A stretch of 64,000 nucleotides of DNA from Lysinibacillus boronitolerans JCM 21713 = 10a = NBRC 103108 (GCF_000772935.1 NZ_JPVR01000072.1:100737-164736); one strand, 5' to 3'. Shown: positions 1 through 8,409, counted from the first letter of the stretch. Translations and numbers: made by a program. The notes: generated by a model from the sequence alone, not told the origin.

Positions 1-262
1 TTATAGCAAATAATTGCTACCTCGCGAATAAATGACTGCATTTATGCACCAATGCGAAAGACATCGCATCCAATATAGTGTCATAAAACATTTATTCATT
101 AATAACGAGCACTTTCGATTATGCCCGGAGCTATCTAATGGTGTAAACACGTTTAATAGCCCACTCCGAGGGGATGTCGGATCTAGTTGTATCGCCGGCT
201 TCCAGCACGACCGGCTCTCTGGTAGATACAAGGCTCTAGAACCTTTAACCTCATCAACGTTT
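1..262 (-). promoter_or_regulatory. T-box leader, 5' part, isoleucine-type, cut by window edge
   Basis: Reading leftwards just after the ilvD stop, the RNA shows a T-box stem I. A GAGG strand opens it, a TCTAG/CTAGA helix and a TTGTATC/GATACAA helix follow, and the apical part carries AGAGAGCCGG (211-221) and a matching GCCGG. The specifier side reads GAC-ATC-C before CCTC (about 170-178), so the probable specifier is ATC, isoleucine (175-173). This is the same GAN-codon-N layout as the proC leader in this window. The antiterminator and T-box sequence would lie left of position 1. By gene order it should control ilvB and the rest of an ilv operon; that gene is not visible. Confidence 0.7.
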
Positions 263-277
263 TTATTTATCTAGTTG

Positions 278-1948
278 TTAAATTTTCATTACGCCGCCAG
301 TGGAAGCGCTCGTCACTAATTTTGAATATCTTGCTAACCAACCACGTTTGATTTTTGGCTCAAAGACTGGTAATTTTGCACGACGTTCAGCTAAAACTTC
401 ATCTGAAACTTGTAAATTAATCGTACGATTTGGTAGATCAATTTCGATAATATCTCCGTTTTCTACTAAAGCGATTGGACCGCCTTCAGCAGCTTCTGGT
501 GAAATATGGCCAATTGAAATACCACGAGATGCCCCTGAGAAACGACCATCTGTAATTAATGCAACCTTTGTACCAAGGCCTCGACCTTGAATGGCAGATG
601 TTGGTGCAAGCATTTCTGGCATCCCTGGGCCACCCTTAGGTCCTTCATAGCGAATGACGACTACATGGCCCTCTTTCACCGTTCCATTATCAATGTTTTC
701 CTGCGCTGCTTCTTGTGAATCAAAGACGATTGCCTCGCCCTTGAATACTTTAATAGAAGGATCAACTGCCCCTACTTTAATAACAGAGCCATCAGGTGCG
801 ATGTTACCGAATAAAACCGATAATCCACCTACAGCACTATATGGATTGTCTTTTGTTCGAATGACTTGATCATTCGTGATGTGATAATCTTTGACAAGCT
901 CACCCATTGTAACGCCTGCTACGGTTGGACGGTCTGGATGAATAGCACCTGGAATAGATGTTAATTCATTGATAATGGCACTAACTCCACCCGCTTTATT
1001 AATATCATCCATTGAAATATCTGAAGCAGGCATGATTTTGGCTAAATAAGGCACTCTTTCTGCTACTTTATTAATATCTTCAATGTTGTAATCTATCTCG
1101 GCTTCATTGGCAATTGCTAATGTATGGAGAACTGTATTTGTGGAGCCCCCCATTGCCATATCAAGAGCAAAAGCATCATCAATTGCCTCTTTTGTAATAA
1201 TATCGCGAGGTTTAATATCTTCCTTGACCATGCGGATTAATTGTTTAGCTGCTTCTTTAATCAGCTTGTGACGCTCTTCAGAAGTGGCAACGATTGTACC
1301 ATTTCCTGGTAAAGCAACACCGAGCATTTCCATTAAGCAGTTCATTGAGTTTGCTGTAAACATCCCTGAACATGAGCCACATGTTGGACAAGCATTATTC
1401 TCAATATCCAGCAGCTCTTCCGCAGACATTTTTCCTGATTTGTGTGCTCCTACACCTTCAAACACAGATGTTAAGGAAAGCTGTTTCCCTGCTGCAGAAG
1501 TTCCCGCCTCCATTGGACCACCTGAAACAAAGATAGATGGTACATTCGTACGAACTGCTGCCATAAGCATTCCGGGTGTAATTTTGTCACAGTTTGGAAT
1601 ATAAAATACGCCATCAAACCAATGTGCATTAATAACTGTCTCAGCTGAGTCTGCTATAATTTCACGACTTGGTAAGGAATAACGCATACCTATATGCCCC
1701 ATTGCAATACCATCATCGACGCCAATTGTATTAAATTCGAATGGAATACCACCCGCTTCAATAATAGCTTCTTTCACTACATCAGCGAACGTACGTAAAT
1801 GAACGTGACCTGGTATTATGTCGATATAAGAGTTACAAACCCCAATAAATGGTTTGCCTAGATCTTTTGCTTTTACTTTGCCTGTTGCATATAAAAGACT
1901 TCGATGTGGCGCTCGATCTACGCCTACTTTAATCATGTCACTTCTCAT
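278..1948 (-). CDS. ilvD: Dihydroxy-acid dehydratase
   Basis: Converts 2,3-dihydroxy-isovalerate and 2,3-dihydroxy-3-methylvalerate to the 2-keto acids, the third step of valine and isoleucine synthesis, in the cytosol. At 556 aa it has the usual IlvD length. The iron-sulfur cysteines are visible in GVCNS (C38), IPNCDK (C120) and the CPTCGSC segment (C187, C190, C193). The ATG at 1948 follows an AGGGGCG ribosome site. It is transcribed alone from the promoter at 2082-2110. A T-box leader starts right after its stop, so ilvD is made without tRNA control while the following ilv genes appear attenuated. Identification is firm. Confidence 0.97.
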   Translation of the reverse strand: MRSDMIKVGVDRAPHRSLLYATGKVKAKDLGKPFIGVCNSYIDIIPGHVHLRTFADVVKEAIIEAGGIPFEFNTIGVDDGIAMGHIGMRYSLPSREIIADSAETVINAHWFDGVFYIPNCDKITPGMLMAAVRTNVPSIFVSGGPMEAGTSAAGKQLSLTSVFEGVGAHKSGKMSAEELLDIENNACPTCGSCSGMFTANSMNCLMEMLGVALPGNGTIVATSEERHKLIKEAAKQLIRMVKEDIKPRDIITKEAIDDAFALDMAMGGSTNTVLHTLAIANEAEIDYNIEDINKVAERVPYLAKIMPASDISMDDINKAGGVSAIINELTSIPGAIHPDRPTVAGVTMGELVKDYHITNDQVIRTKDNPYSAVGGLSVLFGNIAPDGSVIKVGAVDPSIKVFKGEAIVFDSQEAAQENIDNGTVKEGHVVVIRYEGPKGGPGMPEMLAPTSAIQGRGLGTKVALITDGRFSGASRGISIGHISPEAAEGGPIALVENGDIIEIDLPNRTINLQVSDEVLAERRAKLPVFEPKIKRGWLARYSKLVTSASTGGVMKI

Positions 1949-2081
1949 TTTAAACGCCCCTCATTGCTATCCATACTATGTTCGTCGCTATAGACAAAAT
2001 GTTCTGTCTTTTTAATTTTTGTTTATAGAGTAACAGTCTCTTAGATGATAACTGCTGTAACGAACGTGTTAAATTGTTGTT

Positions 2082-2110
2082 ATCATAGTACGAAAAAAAG
2101 GTCTCGTCAA
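2082..2110 (-). promoter_or_regulatory. Sigma-A promoter of ilvD
   Basis: On the minus strand, -35 TTGACG (2110-2105) and -10 TATGAT (2087-2082) are separated by exactly 17 bp. This predicts a transcript start near 2075 and a leader of about 127 nt. The leader has a small AGACA/TGTCT hairpin but no T-box or other riboswitch I can recognise. Confidence 0.75.
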
Positions 2111-2114
2111 CAGT

Positions 2115-2146
2115 ATTTTTTGAATTGTTTAAACAATTCAAAAAAT
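2115..2146. promoter_or_regulatory. 32-bp perfect palindrome upstream of the ilvD -35
   Basis: A perfect inverted repeat with no loop, centred on GTTT/AAAC between 2130 and 2131. It ends 4 bp upstream of the ilvD -35 box. Its core GAATTGTTTAAACAATTC could be an operator. It is AT-rich enough to suggest CodY or another nitrogen/amino-acid regulator, but it does not match a consensus I can name with confidence. It may also extrude as a cruciform. Confidence 0.55.
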
Positions 2147-2156
2147 CTGTCAAAAT

Positions 2157-2170
2157 TGAAATCGTTTACA
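2157..2170 (+). promoter_or_regulatory. CcpA binding site (cre) upstream of ilvD
   Basis: TGAAATCGTTTACA matches the Bacillus cre consensus (TGWAANCGNTNWCA) at every defined position. Its centre lies about 88 bp upstream of the predicted ilvD start point. As I recall, the activating cre of the B. subtilis ilv-leu operon sits at a similar distance. A position this far upstream fits activation, not roadblock repression. Confidence 0.7.
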
Positions 2171-2318
2171 TGCTGATTAAGCATCAGTTTTATCTCGCTT
2201 TGATAAAAATTTTGACATTTCGTTCAAATTTTAATTTTTTAATAATAAACAAAAATGAGTGAATAAATATCTGCCATATATTTGAATAAGCTAAATCACA
2301 GAATAAGAGAGATAACGC

Positions 2319-3641
2319 TTACAATAGAAACAATTTTTTTAAGTATCCTGTAAAAAATACTTGTTCAGGATCATATTGGTGTCGAATGCTTAAAAACTTC
2401 TCAACCTCTGGATACAACGCATGAACCATTTGCGCTGTTAAATGATGTTGTTTTCCCCAGTGAGGACGACCTTCATATTTTTGCATCAATGTATGCACCC
2501 ATTTAAAATAAGGCTCTTCTGCCATTCCCTTATACATATGAAAGGCGATAAAAGCCGACTCACGCCCTTGTGTTGGACTTAAAAAACCTGCTTCACCTGC
2601 AGTTGTTCGACACTCTAAAGGAAAATGAACATTAAAAGTGCCTTTTTTAAAGGTTGCATGGATTTCCTCTAAACAAGCTTCAAAATGGGGTAAAGGGATG
2701 GCATATTCACTCTCTTGGAACTTCACGCTTCGAGGTGAAGGATAAATTTCATAGCTTATCCCTACTTTTTCACTTTCTACCACATTGGCAGCCGCTATCT
2801 TGCTCATAGCACCACTTAAACGTGGTTTCCATTTACAAAGCTCTGACATCGCAAAGAAGGCCCCATTTTCTACTATTTGTAGCTTTAACGTTTCTATTCT
2901 TTTATTCCATTCACTTTGAAAGACAGGCGCGACTGCATTCATCCGTTTTACTTGAATTGTTTCACTACCAGGGAAATAAAACCACTCCACATGACGATGC
3001 TGACGAATATCCTCGGCAAATAGCGAGAGACCATTTGTCAACGTTTCTCTTGCCCCAATATAATGCAAACCATATAGTGGCATGACCTTAATCGTTACTT
3101 TGACAAGAACACCAAGCATTCCTAGAGATACGTGCAGCGCTTCAGATAAATCATCCATCCCTCTCCTATATTCCTGATAAGTCCCAGTGCCGTCTACAAA
3201 CCCCCATGCCTCGACAGCTGACGAAAGAGAACCAAGTGTAACCCCTGTGCCATGTGTGCCAGTTGACACTGCACCTGCAATGGTTTGTTCCTGAATATCG
3301 CCCATATTGATTAACGCAAAGCCGTGTTTCGCTAGCATTGGTCCAATTTCATATAGGTAGGTCCCCGCCCATAATGTTGCCTCCTGTCTTTCCTCATTCA
3401 CAGCGATTAATCCACGCAGATTATGTAAGGAAATAGCTATATGCTCAGGCATAGCTACAGCGCTAAAAGAATGTGCAGCACCTGTGACACGGATTGTCTT
3501 TCCTGATTGGCATGCATGCATCACAATTGCTGAAACTTCATCAATAGAGTGTGGTAAATACATTTCACTCGGATAGGAAATGACATTACCAGCCCAATTT
3601 GTCCACTTTTCACCATTCCGCCAATTTTCTATAGAAAACAT
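2319..3641 (-). CDS. FAD-linked lactone oxidase (D-arabinono-1,4-lactone / L-gulonolactone oxidase family)
   Basis: A 440-aa cytosolic flavoprotein of the vanillyl-alcohol-oxidase fold. Residues 20-200 form the FAD-binding domain with the motif VTGAAHSFS, where H57 is the likely covalent flavin attachment site. The C-terminal half is the aldonolactone-oxidase domain and ends in the family HWGK motif (near residue 394). Such enzymes oxidise aldonolactones or sugar alcohols with oxygen; the substrate here is unknown. A good GGGGGG ribosome site precedes ATG 3641. It overlaps the upstream PLP-enzyme gene by 13 bp, so the two are an operon and may act on related metabolites. B. subtilis YitY is a probable relative (from memory). 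Confidence 0.85.
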   Translation of the reverse strand: MFSIENWRNGEKWTNWAGNVISYPSEMYLPHSIDEVSAIVMHACQSGKTIRVTGAAHSFSAVAMPEHIAISLHNLRGLIAVNEERQEATLWAGTYLYEIGPMLAKHGFALINMGDIQEQTIAGAVSTGTHGTGVTLGSLSSAVEAWGFVDGTGTYQEYRRGMDDLSEALHVSLGMLGVLVKVTIKVMPLYGLHYIGARETLTNGLSLFAEDIRQHRHVEWFYFPGSETIQVKRMNAVAPVFQSEWNKRIETLKLQIVENGAFFAMSELCKWKPRLSGAMSKIAAANVVESEKVGISYEIYPSPRSVKFQESEYAIPLPHFEACLEEIHATFKKGTFNVHFPLECRTTAGEAGFLSPTQGRESAFIAFHMYKGMAEEPYFKWVHTLMQKYEGRPHWGKQHHLTAQMVHALYPEVEKFLSIRHQYDPEQVFFTGYLKKLFLL

Positions 3642-4804
3642 TGTCCATCCCCCCTATATGTTGTGTAAGGGCCAGCATACTTGTCCCCACGAATAGCATG
3701 CAGTACCTGAAAACGCTCACAAAGCTCTCCAGCCTTTGCATGTCGAAAATAAATGGTATCGCCAATATGGATACTTTTCCCTTTGACCTTAATTGGTGTT
3801 TGCACCTCTCCTGCGCCTTCTAGGCTAAGATATGCAAAAGTGGTAGGGTCATAGAATACAGGCAAACGATCCATCCCAATGGCTCCAGAAGCCGTATAGC
3901 CTCCCCCATGACAAACAACGATATTTTTTTCAGGCATTCTTGTTACACGTAAGGCAAATCCAGCAGCCTTTTCTAGCTGTAAATGTGTAAATTGATCGAA
4001 CAATGCTGGCGCATAAAAAGCCGAGCCAACTGTCATTTCCGTTACTTCCTTTTGTTGATTGGTGTATGTCATACTTCCTGACCCACCGCCATTAACAAAG
4101 CGCAGATTTGGAAAATAAGCCTTGATATGGGCGATTGCTAATCGACGAAATTGTGTTACTTGCTTTTTGGCTTGTACCTGCATGGCTTCTATGACTCTAC
4201 CTTTTAAAGCATTCGCTGGACGATTGCCAACACCTGCTATTTGAGCCTCATAGCCCATCGCTCCTACCACTTCAATCGAAGGAGTGTTTTGAATGGTTTT
4301 TAAAAAAGGTGTCAACGTTTCAAGAGAAGACAATGAAGAACGTTTTGTTCCAAAATACAATACTTTAAAATCATTCGAAACATTAATATCAATACAAACC
4401 TGTACACGTACACCAATCTCTTGTCCTAATTTTGCCAATAGTTCGATATGCTCTGGCCGATCTACCATAAAGGTGACGATTTTTCCTTCTTTCACAAAAT
4501 GCAACAATTGACGAATTGGTGCTTCCTCCATTACTGGATAGCCAAGCAATAAATCATCAAACTGCTGCTCTAATAAAAAAAGGGTTTCTGCTGCAGTGAA
4601 TGTCATAAACCCAACAACATTCTCAAGCTTTTTCTGGATATAACGAAGGACTTCAACAGAACGAATCGATTTTGTTGCAATACGAATTTGTTTTCCACCA
4701 CAGGCCTCTTGAACCATTTGTATATTTTTATCTAGTGCATCTAGGTCCAACCATGCAAATGGCCTTTCCAAATCACAAAATGCTTGATCCAATCTTGTCG
4801 TCAT
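3629..4804 (-). CDS. PLP enzyme of the D-threonine aldolase / D-serine dehydratase-like family
   Basis: A 391-aa fold-type III (alanine-racemase-like) PLP protein. The N-terminal barrel starts with AWLDLDALDKN and carries the PLP lysine in IATKS (K45). A glycine-rich phosphate loop (GGGSGS) and a C-terminal VCHGGGY segment, probably holding metal ligands, follow. The family cleaves or deaminates beta-hydroxy-D-amino acids. It is often annotated amino-acid deaminase/aldolase; the substrate cannot be read from sequence. AAGGGAG precedes ATG 4804. The translational overlap with the lactone oxidase downstream suggests a two-step pathway or shared regulation. Confidence 0.8.
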   Translation of the reverse strand: MTTRLDQAFCDLERPFAWLDLDALDKNIQMVQEACGGKQIRIATKSIRSVEVLRYIQKKLENVVGFMTFTAAETLFLLEQQFDDLLLGYPVMEEAPIRQLLHFVKEGKIVTFMVDRPEHIELLAKLGQEIGVRVQVCIDINVSNDFKVLYFGTKRSSLSSLETLTPFLKTIQNTPSIEVVGAMGYEAQIAGVGNRPANALKGRVIEAMQVQAKKQVTQFRRLAIAHIKAYFPNLRFVNGGGSGSMTYTNQQKEVTEMTVGSAFYAPALFDQFTHLQLEKAAGFALRVTRMPEKNIVVCHGGGYTASGAIGMDRLPVFYDPTTFAYLSLEGAGEVQTPIKVKGKSIHIGDTIYFRHAKAGELCERFQVLHAIRGDKYAGPYTTYRGDGQCFL

Positions 4805-4879
4805 TTAATCACTCCCTTGTCTGTACTATGTATTTGACATTTAACAGAATAATTCCTTTTTTAATCACTTGAGCAAAAT

Positions 4880-4925
4880 AAAACAACCGTGAGCCTGTTA
4901 TTCAATAAGACTACACGGTTGTTTT
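4880..4925 (-). terminator. Rho-independent terminator of the 35-aa gene
   Basis: Arms AAAACAACCGTG (4880-4891) and CACGGTTGTTTT (4914-4925) pair around a 22-nt loop. On the minus strand the stem is followed by a T-rich stretch. It lies about 40 bp past the stop of the small gene at 4967-5074. Confidence 0.7.
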
Positions 4926-4966
4926 AATATGGGATAAACATTTCATTCACCTTTCTATTTAATTGG

Positions 4967-5074
4967 TTACGATGCGTATAAAAAATCAGCTGCAAGATTT
5001 AGCATCACTAATAAATGCAAACCCGCAATTAAAAAGCCTTGACGATTTAAACGTTTCATAACAGCCATATTCAT
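4967..5074 (-). CDS. Small hydrophobic protein, 35 aa
   Basis: An unrecognised small gene. ATG 5074 follows AAAGGAGC at 5083-5090 with about 8 nt spacing, and a terminator follows the stop. The product starts MNMAVMKRLNRQ and continues as one hydrophobic helix (about residues 14-32) ending in YAS, so it is probably a single-pass membrane peptide with a basic N-terminus inside. An isolated short gene with its own ribosome site and terminator is typical of stress or regulatory membrane peptides; no function is proposed. The remaining space (5091-5536) shows only AT-rich sequence without a gene I can support. Confidence 0.6.
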   Translation of the reverse strand: MNMAVMKRLNRQGFLIAGLHLLVMLNLAADFLYAS

Positions 5075-5536
5075 ATGACCACGCTCCTTTTCTACATTAT
5101 AATCCCTTTATACAGAATTTTCAAACTATTAAAAAGTGGAAATTTACCCATTTTTCTTTTTCGCAAAAAAAAATTTCACCCTCAGAAATATGTGACTGCA
5201 CGGGGGATTGAAATTCTGCTTCAACAAATAGTGGACTTTTTTATGAATGAAAAGATGATTGTAGTAAATAATTTAGTTAAATGGCTAATTATTTTATTGC
5301 TGATGGAGATTGGGCATTGCAAGCATTTCTGGTACGAATTAAATGCATGAACATACTATAGAAGTAAGCGATAATTGGTCTATGTACAAAATAGAAGTAA
5401 TTGTAGTTAATGTGGACATTTTCACAGTAATTTATGCAGTTGGATTAGCTATAAAGTGAGGACAGCAAAAGAGCCTGCATTCACTTGTCTACAGTCTCAT
5501 TTACAACATGTAATAATTACTAAACAACATCACAGT

Positions 5537-5561
5537 GTTTAATCTACTCCATTCAGGGTAT
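5537..5561 (+). promoter_or_regulatory. Sigma-B-type promoter of the GlsB-like gene
   Basis: GTTTAA (5537-5542) and GGGTAT (5556-5561), 13 bp apart, match the Bacillus general-stress sigma-B consensus (GTTTAA, 12-15 bp, GGGTAT). They lie about 47 bp upstream of the start codon of a stress-family membrane protein, as expected for this regulon. Confidence 0.8.
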
Positions 5562-5607
5562 AACTAAGTAATCGCCATTATATCTTAAATTTAAGGAGAT
5601 GAAAGTA

Positions 5608-5865
5608 ATGATTAGTTTCATTTGGTATTTAATTATCGGAGGAATTCTTGGATGGTTAGCTGGCGTCATTTTAGGTAAAGATGTACCTGGTGGCATCATC
5701 GGGAATATTATTGCAGGGATTGTCGGTTCTTGGATTGGTAGTATGGTTTTAGGGAACTGGGGCTGGAGAGTAAGTGATTTCTATGTGTTCCCAGCACTAA
5801 TCGGTGCCATCGTGTTGATCTTTATCGTCAGCCTTATTTTAAAAGGTATGCGTAAAGCAACTTAA
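5608..5865 (+). CDS. GlsB/YeaQ/YmgE family stress membrane protein
   Basis: An 85-aa protein with three hydrophobic segments (about residues 1-18, 25-45 and 58-80). It has the glycine-rich GGILGWLAG and GGIIGNIIAGIVGSWIG motifs of the transglycosylase-associated (GlsB/YeaQ/YmgE) family. It is an inner-membrane stress protein of unknown mechanism. ATG 5608 is chosen because AAGGAG (5593-5598) is 9 nt upstream; the in-frame ATG at 5599 overlaps the ribosome site. The sigma-B-type promoter directly upstream supports general-stress induction. A terminator closes the unit. Confidence 0.88.
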   Translation: MISFIWYLIIGGILGWLAGVILGKDVPGGIIGNIIAGIVGSWIGSMVLGNWGWRVSDFYVFPALIGAIVLIFIVSLILKGMRKAT

Positions 5866-5875
5866 ATATGTAATG

Positions 5876-5910
5876 AAGAGCCATCCATTGTGATGGCTCT
5901 TTATTTTTTT
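5876..5910 (+). terminator. Terminator after the GlsB-like gene
   Basis: AAGAGCCATC (5876-5885) pairs with GATGGCTCTT (5892-5901) and is followed by TATTTTTTTT on the plus strand. Its right end touches the stop of the convergent gene. Confidence 0.85.
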
Positions 5911-6599
5911 TCATTTAAAAGAACTGCTGCTTGGAGTTCATCGTGAAAATCATTATATAATTGGTAGTAATATAACACATCATCTACATATTTCTTGCTA
6001 TGGTTGTATTGATAAACAGCTTTCTTAATATCCCCTGTCGCAGCACCGTATTTAGATAAGTAATTCGCAGCACTAAATACTGCATCCTCAATATCATAGG
6101 GGTCGGCTATGCCATCGCCATTTGCGTCAACGCCATATCCTCCGTATTTAGCAATTGTCTCAGGACTCATCAATTCAGTTTTCGTTATGCTTCCTTTTCC
6201 TAAACCTGAGCATGTGGGATGCTGCCAGCCAACGAATGTACAGGGCATGAATTGCATATGCCCCTCTGCCCCCGCAGATGATACCATTGATTTTACCGTA
6301 GAAAACCGCGTTTCAATACGATGATGCGCAGCAAGTAATGTCCATGGTACACCATATTTTTCTTCTGCAGCTACATAAACGGGAATGTATTGCTCAGGAA
6401 TATTCATATCGAAGTGCTGTTGAATCTCCTCGATTGCCTTTTGCTGTACAAGCTTTTCAAAAATCGGTAATGTTTGAAGCTCCTTCCACGCAAAAAATGT
6501 GAGAACATACACGGTAATTGCAATGGGAATCAATAATGCTATCATACCCAATTTTGTCGCGGGTGATAACATGGGTTTCTTATTCTTTTTCTTAGCCAT
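5901..6599 (-). CDS. Membrane-anchored lytic transglycosylase-like protein
   Basis: A 232-aa protein with a lysine-rich N-terminus, one membrane segment (about residues 17-37) and an extracytoplasmic lysozyme-like domain (about 70-215). The likely catalytic glutamate is E96 in HRIETRFS, followed by AEGHMQFMP and an ANYLSKYG helix, the layout of SLT-type transglycosylases. A DANGDGIADPYD segment looks like a calcium-type loop. It probably cleaves peptidoglycan glycan strands at the membrane. AGGTG precedes ATG 6599. It is monocistronic and convergent with the GlsB-like gene. Confidence 0.82.
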   Translation of the reverse strand: MAKKKNKKPMLSPATKLGMIALLIPIAITVYVLTFFAWKELQTLPIFEKLVQQKAIEEIQQHFDMNIPEQYIPVYVAAEEKYGVPWTLLAAHHRIETRFSTVKSMVSSAGAEGHMQFMPCTFVGWQHPTCSGLGKGSITKTELMSPETIAKYGGYGVDANGDGIADPYDIEDAVFSAANYLSKYGAATGDIKKAVYQYNHSKKYVDDVLYYYQLYNDFHDELQAAVLLNEKK

Positions 6600-6729
6600 A
6601 CGTCACACCTAATCTAGTATTCTTTTTCTATATTACCAAATTTTCCGTAATATACAGTAGATCTTTTCAATTTTGAAAGATTGAAGTCATCCTCTTAGAA
6701 GAAACACATCATTTCCACCATGAAAGCAG

Positions 6730-6759
6730 TTGAAAGGTTTGGTAAAAATATAGTAAAAT
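6730..6759 (+). promoter_or_regulatory. Sigma-A promoter of mscL
   Basis: TTGAAA (6730-6735) and TAAAAT (6754-6759) are 18 bp apart, about 45 bp upstream of the mscL start codon. Confidence 0.55.
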
Positions 6760-6804
6760 ACAGATTGATTCATTTATTTGGATAATAATAGGGAGGAATT
6801 TATT

Positions 6805-7194
6805 TTGTGGAAAGACTTTAAAGAATTTGCGATGAAAGGCAATATTGTCGATCTAGCAGTAGCAGTAGTTATTGGTGGTGCTTTCGGTAAAATTGTTACC
6901 TCCTTAGTAGAAAATATCATCATGCCATTGGTCGGTGTTTTAACGGGTGGTATTGATTTAACAAAGAGTTTTGTTTTTGGCTCAGGTGAAGCCCAAATCA
7001 ATTTTGGTGTATTTCTACAATCCATCATTGATTTTTTAATTATAGCATTTGCCATTTTTATGGCCTTACGAATTATGACGAAGCTCACACGTAAAAAAGA
7101 AGAGGCAGTCGTGGAAGAACCAACACCTGAACTCGATGCCAAAGAAGAGCTTCTCAAAGAAATTCGCGACTTGCTTAAAAAAGAACAAGCCTAA
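6805..7194 (+). CDS. mscL: Large-conductance mechanosensitive channel
   Basis: A 129-aa membrane channel that opens under high membrane tension to release solutes during hypo-osmotic shock. The N-terminal helix [14 protein letters not shown]1 with [13 protein letters not shown], the periplasmic loop, TM2 (about residues 70-92) and the charged C-terminal bundle ([12 protein letters not shown]) are all present in order. TTG 6805 is the start: GGGAGG at 6791-6796 is 8 nt upstream and the homologous N-terminus begins there. It is monocistronic between its promoter and a strong terminator. Confidence 0.96.
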   Translation: MWKDFKEFAMKGNIVDLAVAVVIGGAFGKIVTSLVENIIMPLVGVLTGGIDLTKSFVFGSGEAQINFGVFLQSIIDFLIIAFAIFMALRIMTKLTRKKEEAVVEEPTPELDAKEELLKEIRDLLKKEQA

Positions 7195-7208
7195 CCTATT
7201 GTTAAAGC

Positions 7209-7246
7209 ATCTGTCTCTCATCTGAAGGAGACAGATGTTTTTATTT
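7209..7246 (+). terminator. Terminator of mscL
   Basis: CATCTGTCTC (7209-7218) pairs with GAGACAGATG (7228-7237) and is followed by TTTTTATTTTG. Confidence 0.88.
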
Positions 7247-7251
7247 TGTTT

Positions 7252-8262
7252 CGTTCTATGCGCTGCTTCAGAACCTATCCCTCACTTTGGCTGCTCTATC
7301 CGCTACTTTTCATGTTCTATCCGCTAGTTCAGAACCTATCCCTCACTTTGCCTGCTCTATCCATCACTTTTCATGTTGTATCCGCTGCTTTTCACGTTTT
7401 AACCGCTACTTCAGAACCTATCCCTCACTTTGCCTGCTCTATCCATCACTTTTTACGTTCTATCCGCTGCTTTTCACGTTTTAACCGCTACTTCAGAACC
7501 TATCCCTCACTTTGCCTGCTCTATCCATCACCCTTCACGTTGTATCCGCTACTTTTCGCGTTTTAACCGCTACTTCAGAACCTATCCCTCACTTTGCCTG
7601 CTCTATCCATCACTTTTCACGTTCTATCCGCTGCTTTTCACGTTTTAACCGCTACTTCAGAACCTATCCCTCACTTTGCCTGCTCTATCCATCACTTTTT
7701 ACGTTCTATCCGCTGCTTTTCACGTTTTAACCGCTACTTCAGAACCTATCCCTCACTTTGCCTGCTCTATCCATCACCCTTCACGTTGTATCCGCTACTT
7801 TTCGCGTTTTAACCGCTACTTCAGAACCTATCCCTCACTTTGCCTGCTCTATCCATCACTTTTCACGTTCTATCCGCTGCTTTTCACGTTATAACCGCTA
7901 CTTTAGAACCTATCCCTCACTTTGCCTGCTCTATCCATCACTTTTCACGTTGTATCCGCTACTTTTTACGTTTTAACCGCTACTTTAGAACCTATCCCTC
8001 ACTTTGCCTGCTCTATCCATCACTTTTCACGTTGTATCCGCTACTTTTCATGTTCTATCCGCTAGTTCAGAACCTATCCATCACTTTTCACGTTGTATCC
8101 GCTACTTTTCACGTTTTAACCGCTACTTTAGAATCTATCCCTCACTTTGCCTGCTCTATCCATCACTTTTCACGTTCTATCCGCTACTTTTCATGTTTTA
8201 ACCTCTACTTTCTATCTTGTATCCGCTAACTAGAAACTATCCTCCACTTCTTCTAGCTCTAT
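7252..8262. repeat. 82-bp tandem repeat array built from four ~21-bp modules (array 1)
   Basis: About 1 kb of direct repeats fills the space between mscL and metI. The 82-bp unit splits into four modules of 21, 21, 19 and 21 bp, each like CTATCCNCTNCTTTTCACGTT. Blocks of three units (246 bp) are nearly identical again (for example 7512 onwards and 7758 onwards), showing recent amplification. Units decay towards both ends. On the minus strand each module carries a core such as GCGGATA, GATGGATA or GAGGGATA. The repeats leave long open frames in several phases, but none has a ribosome site and all encode the same Ser/Phe/Tyr-rich pattern, so they are not genes. Confidence 0.93.
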
Positions 8263-8363
8263 TTGAAACTGCTCATTCTTGCTAAGATCACTCCATTAGA
8301 AAATAACAGGAAGTAAATTAATCTCCTACTATTCCTAGGTGATTAACTTTAAATAATCTAGCT

Positions 8364-8409
8364 AATTTTCAGAAATCAACTTGTTCTTCTTTAGTATCCA
8401 TGTTAAATT
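8364..8409 (+). promoter_or_regulatory. Possible metI promoter with CodY-like box
   Basis: TTGTTC (8381-8386) and TAAATT (8404-8409) are 17 bp apart. AATTTTCAGAAATCA (8364-8378) matches the CodY consensus AATTTTCWGAAAATT at 12 of 15 positions and sits just upstream. No S-box (SAM riboswitch) sequence is present in the 260 bp before metI. The assignment is tentative. Confidence 0.4.

Noticed and set aside
32..274. 80-codon and 76-codon open frames on either strand at the left edge
   Set aside because: The segment folds as a T-box stem I, which explains its sequence better; neither frame has a convincing ribosome site.
1950..2153. 67-codon open frame upstream of ilvD on the minus strand
   Set aside because: It spans the ilvD promoter and leader and lacks a ribosome site.
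5075..5350. 91-codon open frame on the plus strand
   Set aside because: AT-rich chance frame starting opposite the ribosome site of the 35-aa gene; no ribosome site of its own and atypical composition.
6774..7157. 127-codon open frame antisense to mscL
   Set aside because: Shadow of a well-identified gene.
7246..8229. Overlapping 65-129 codon open frames rich in Ser, Phe and Tyr
   Set aside because: They are products of the 82-bp repeat, recur every 82 bp in several phases and have no ribosome binding sites.
7252..8262. CRISPR array
   Set aside because: The repeats are contiguous with no unique spacers, and no cas genes are present; the same holds for the arrays at 18932 and 43288.
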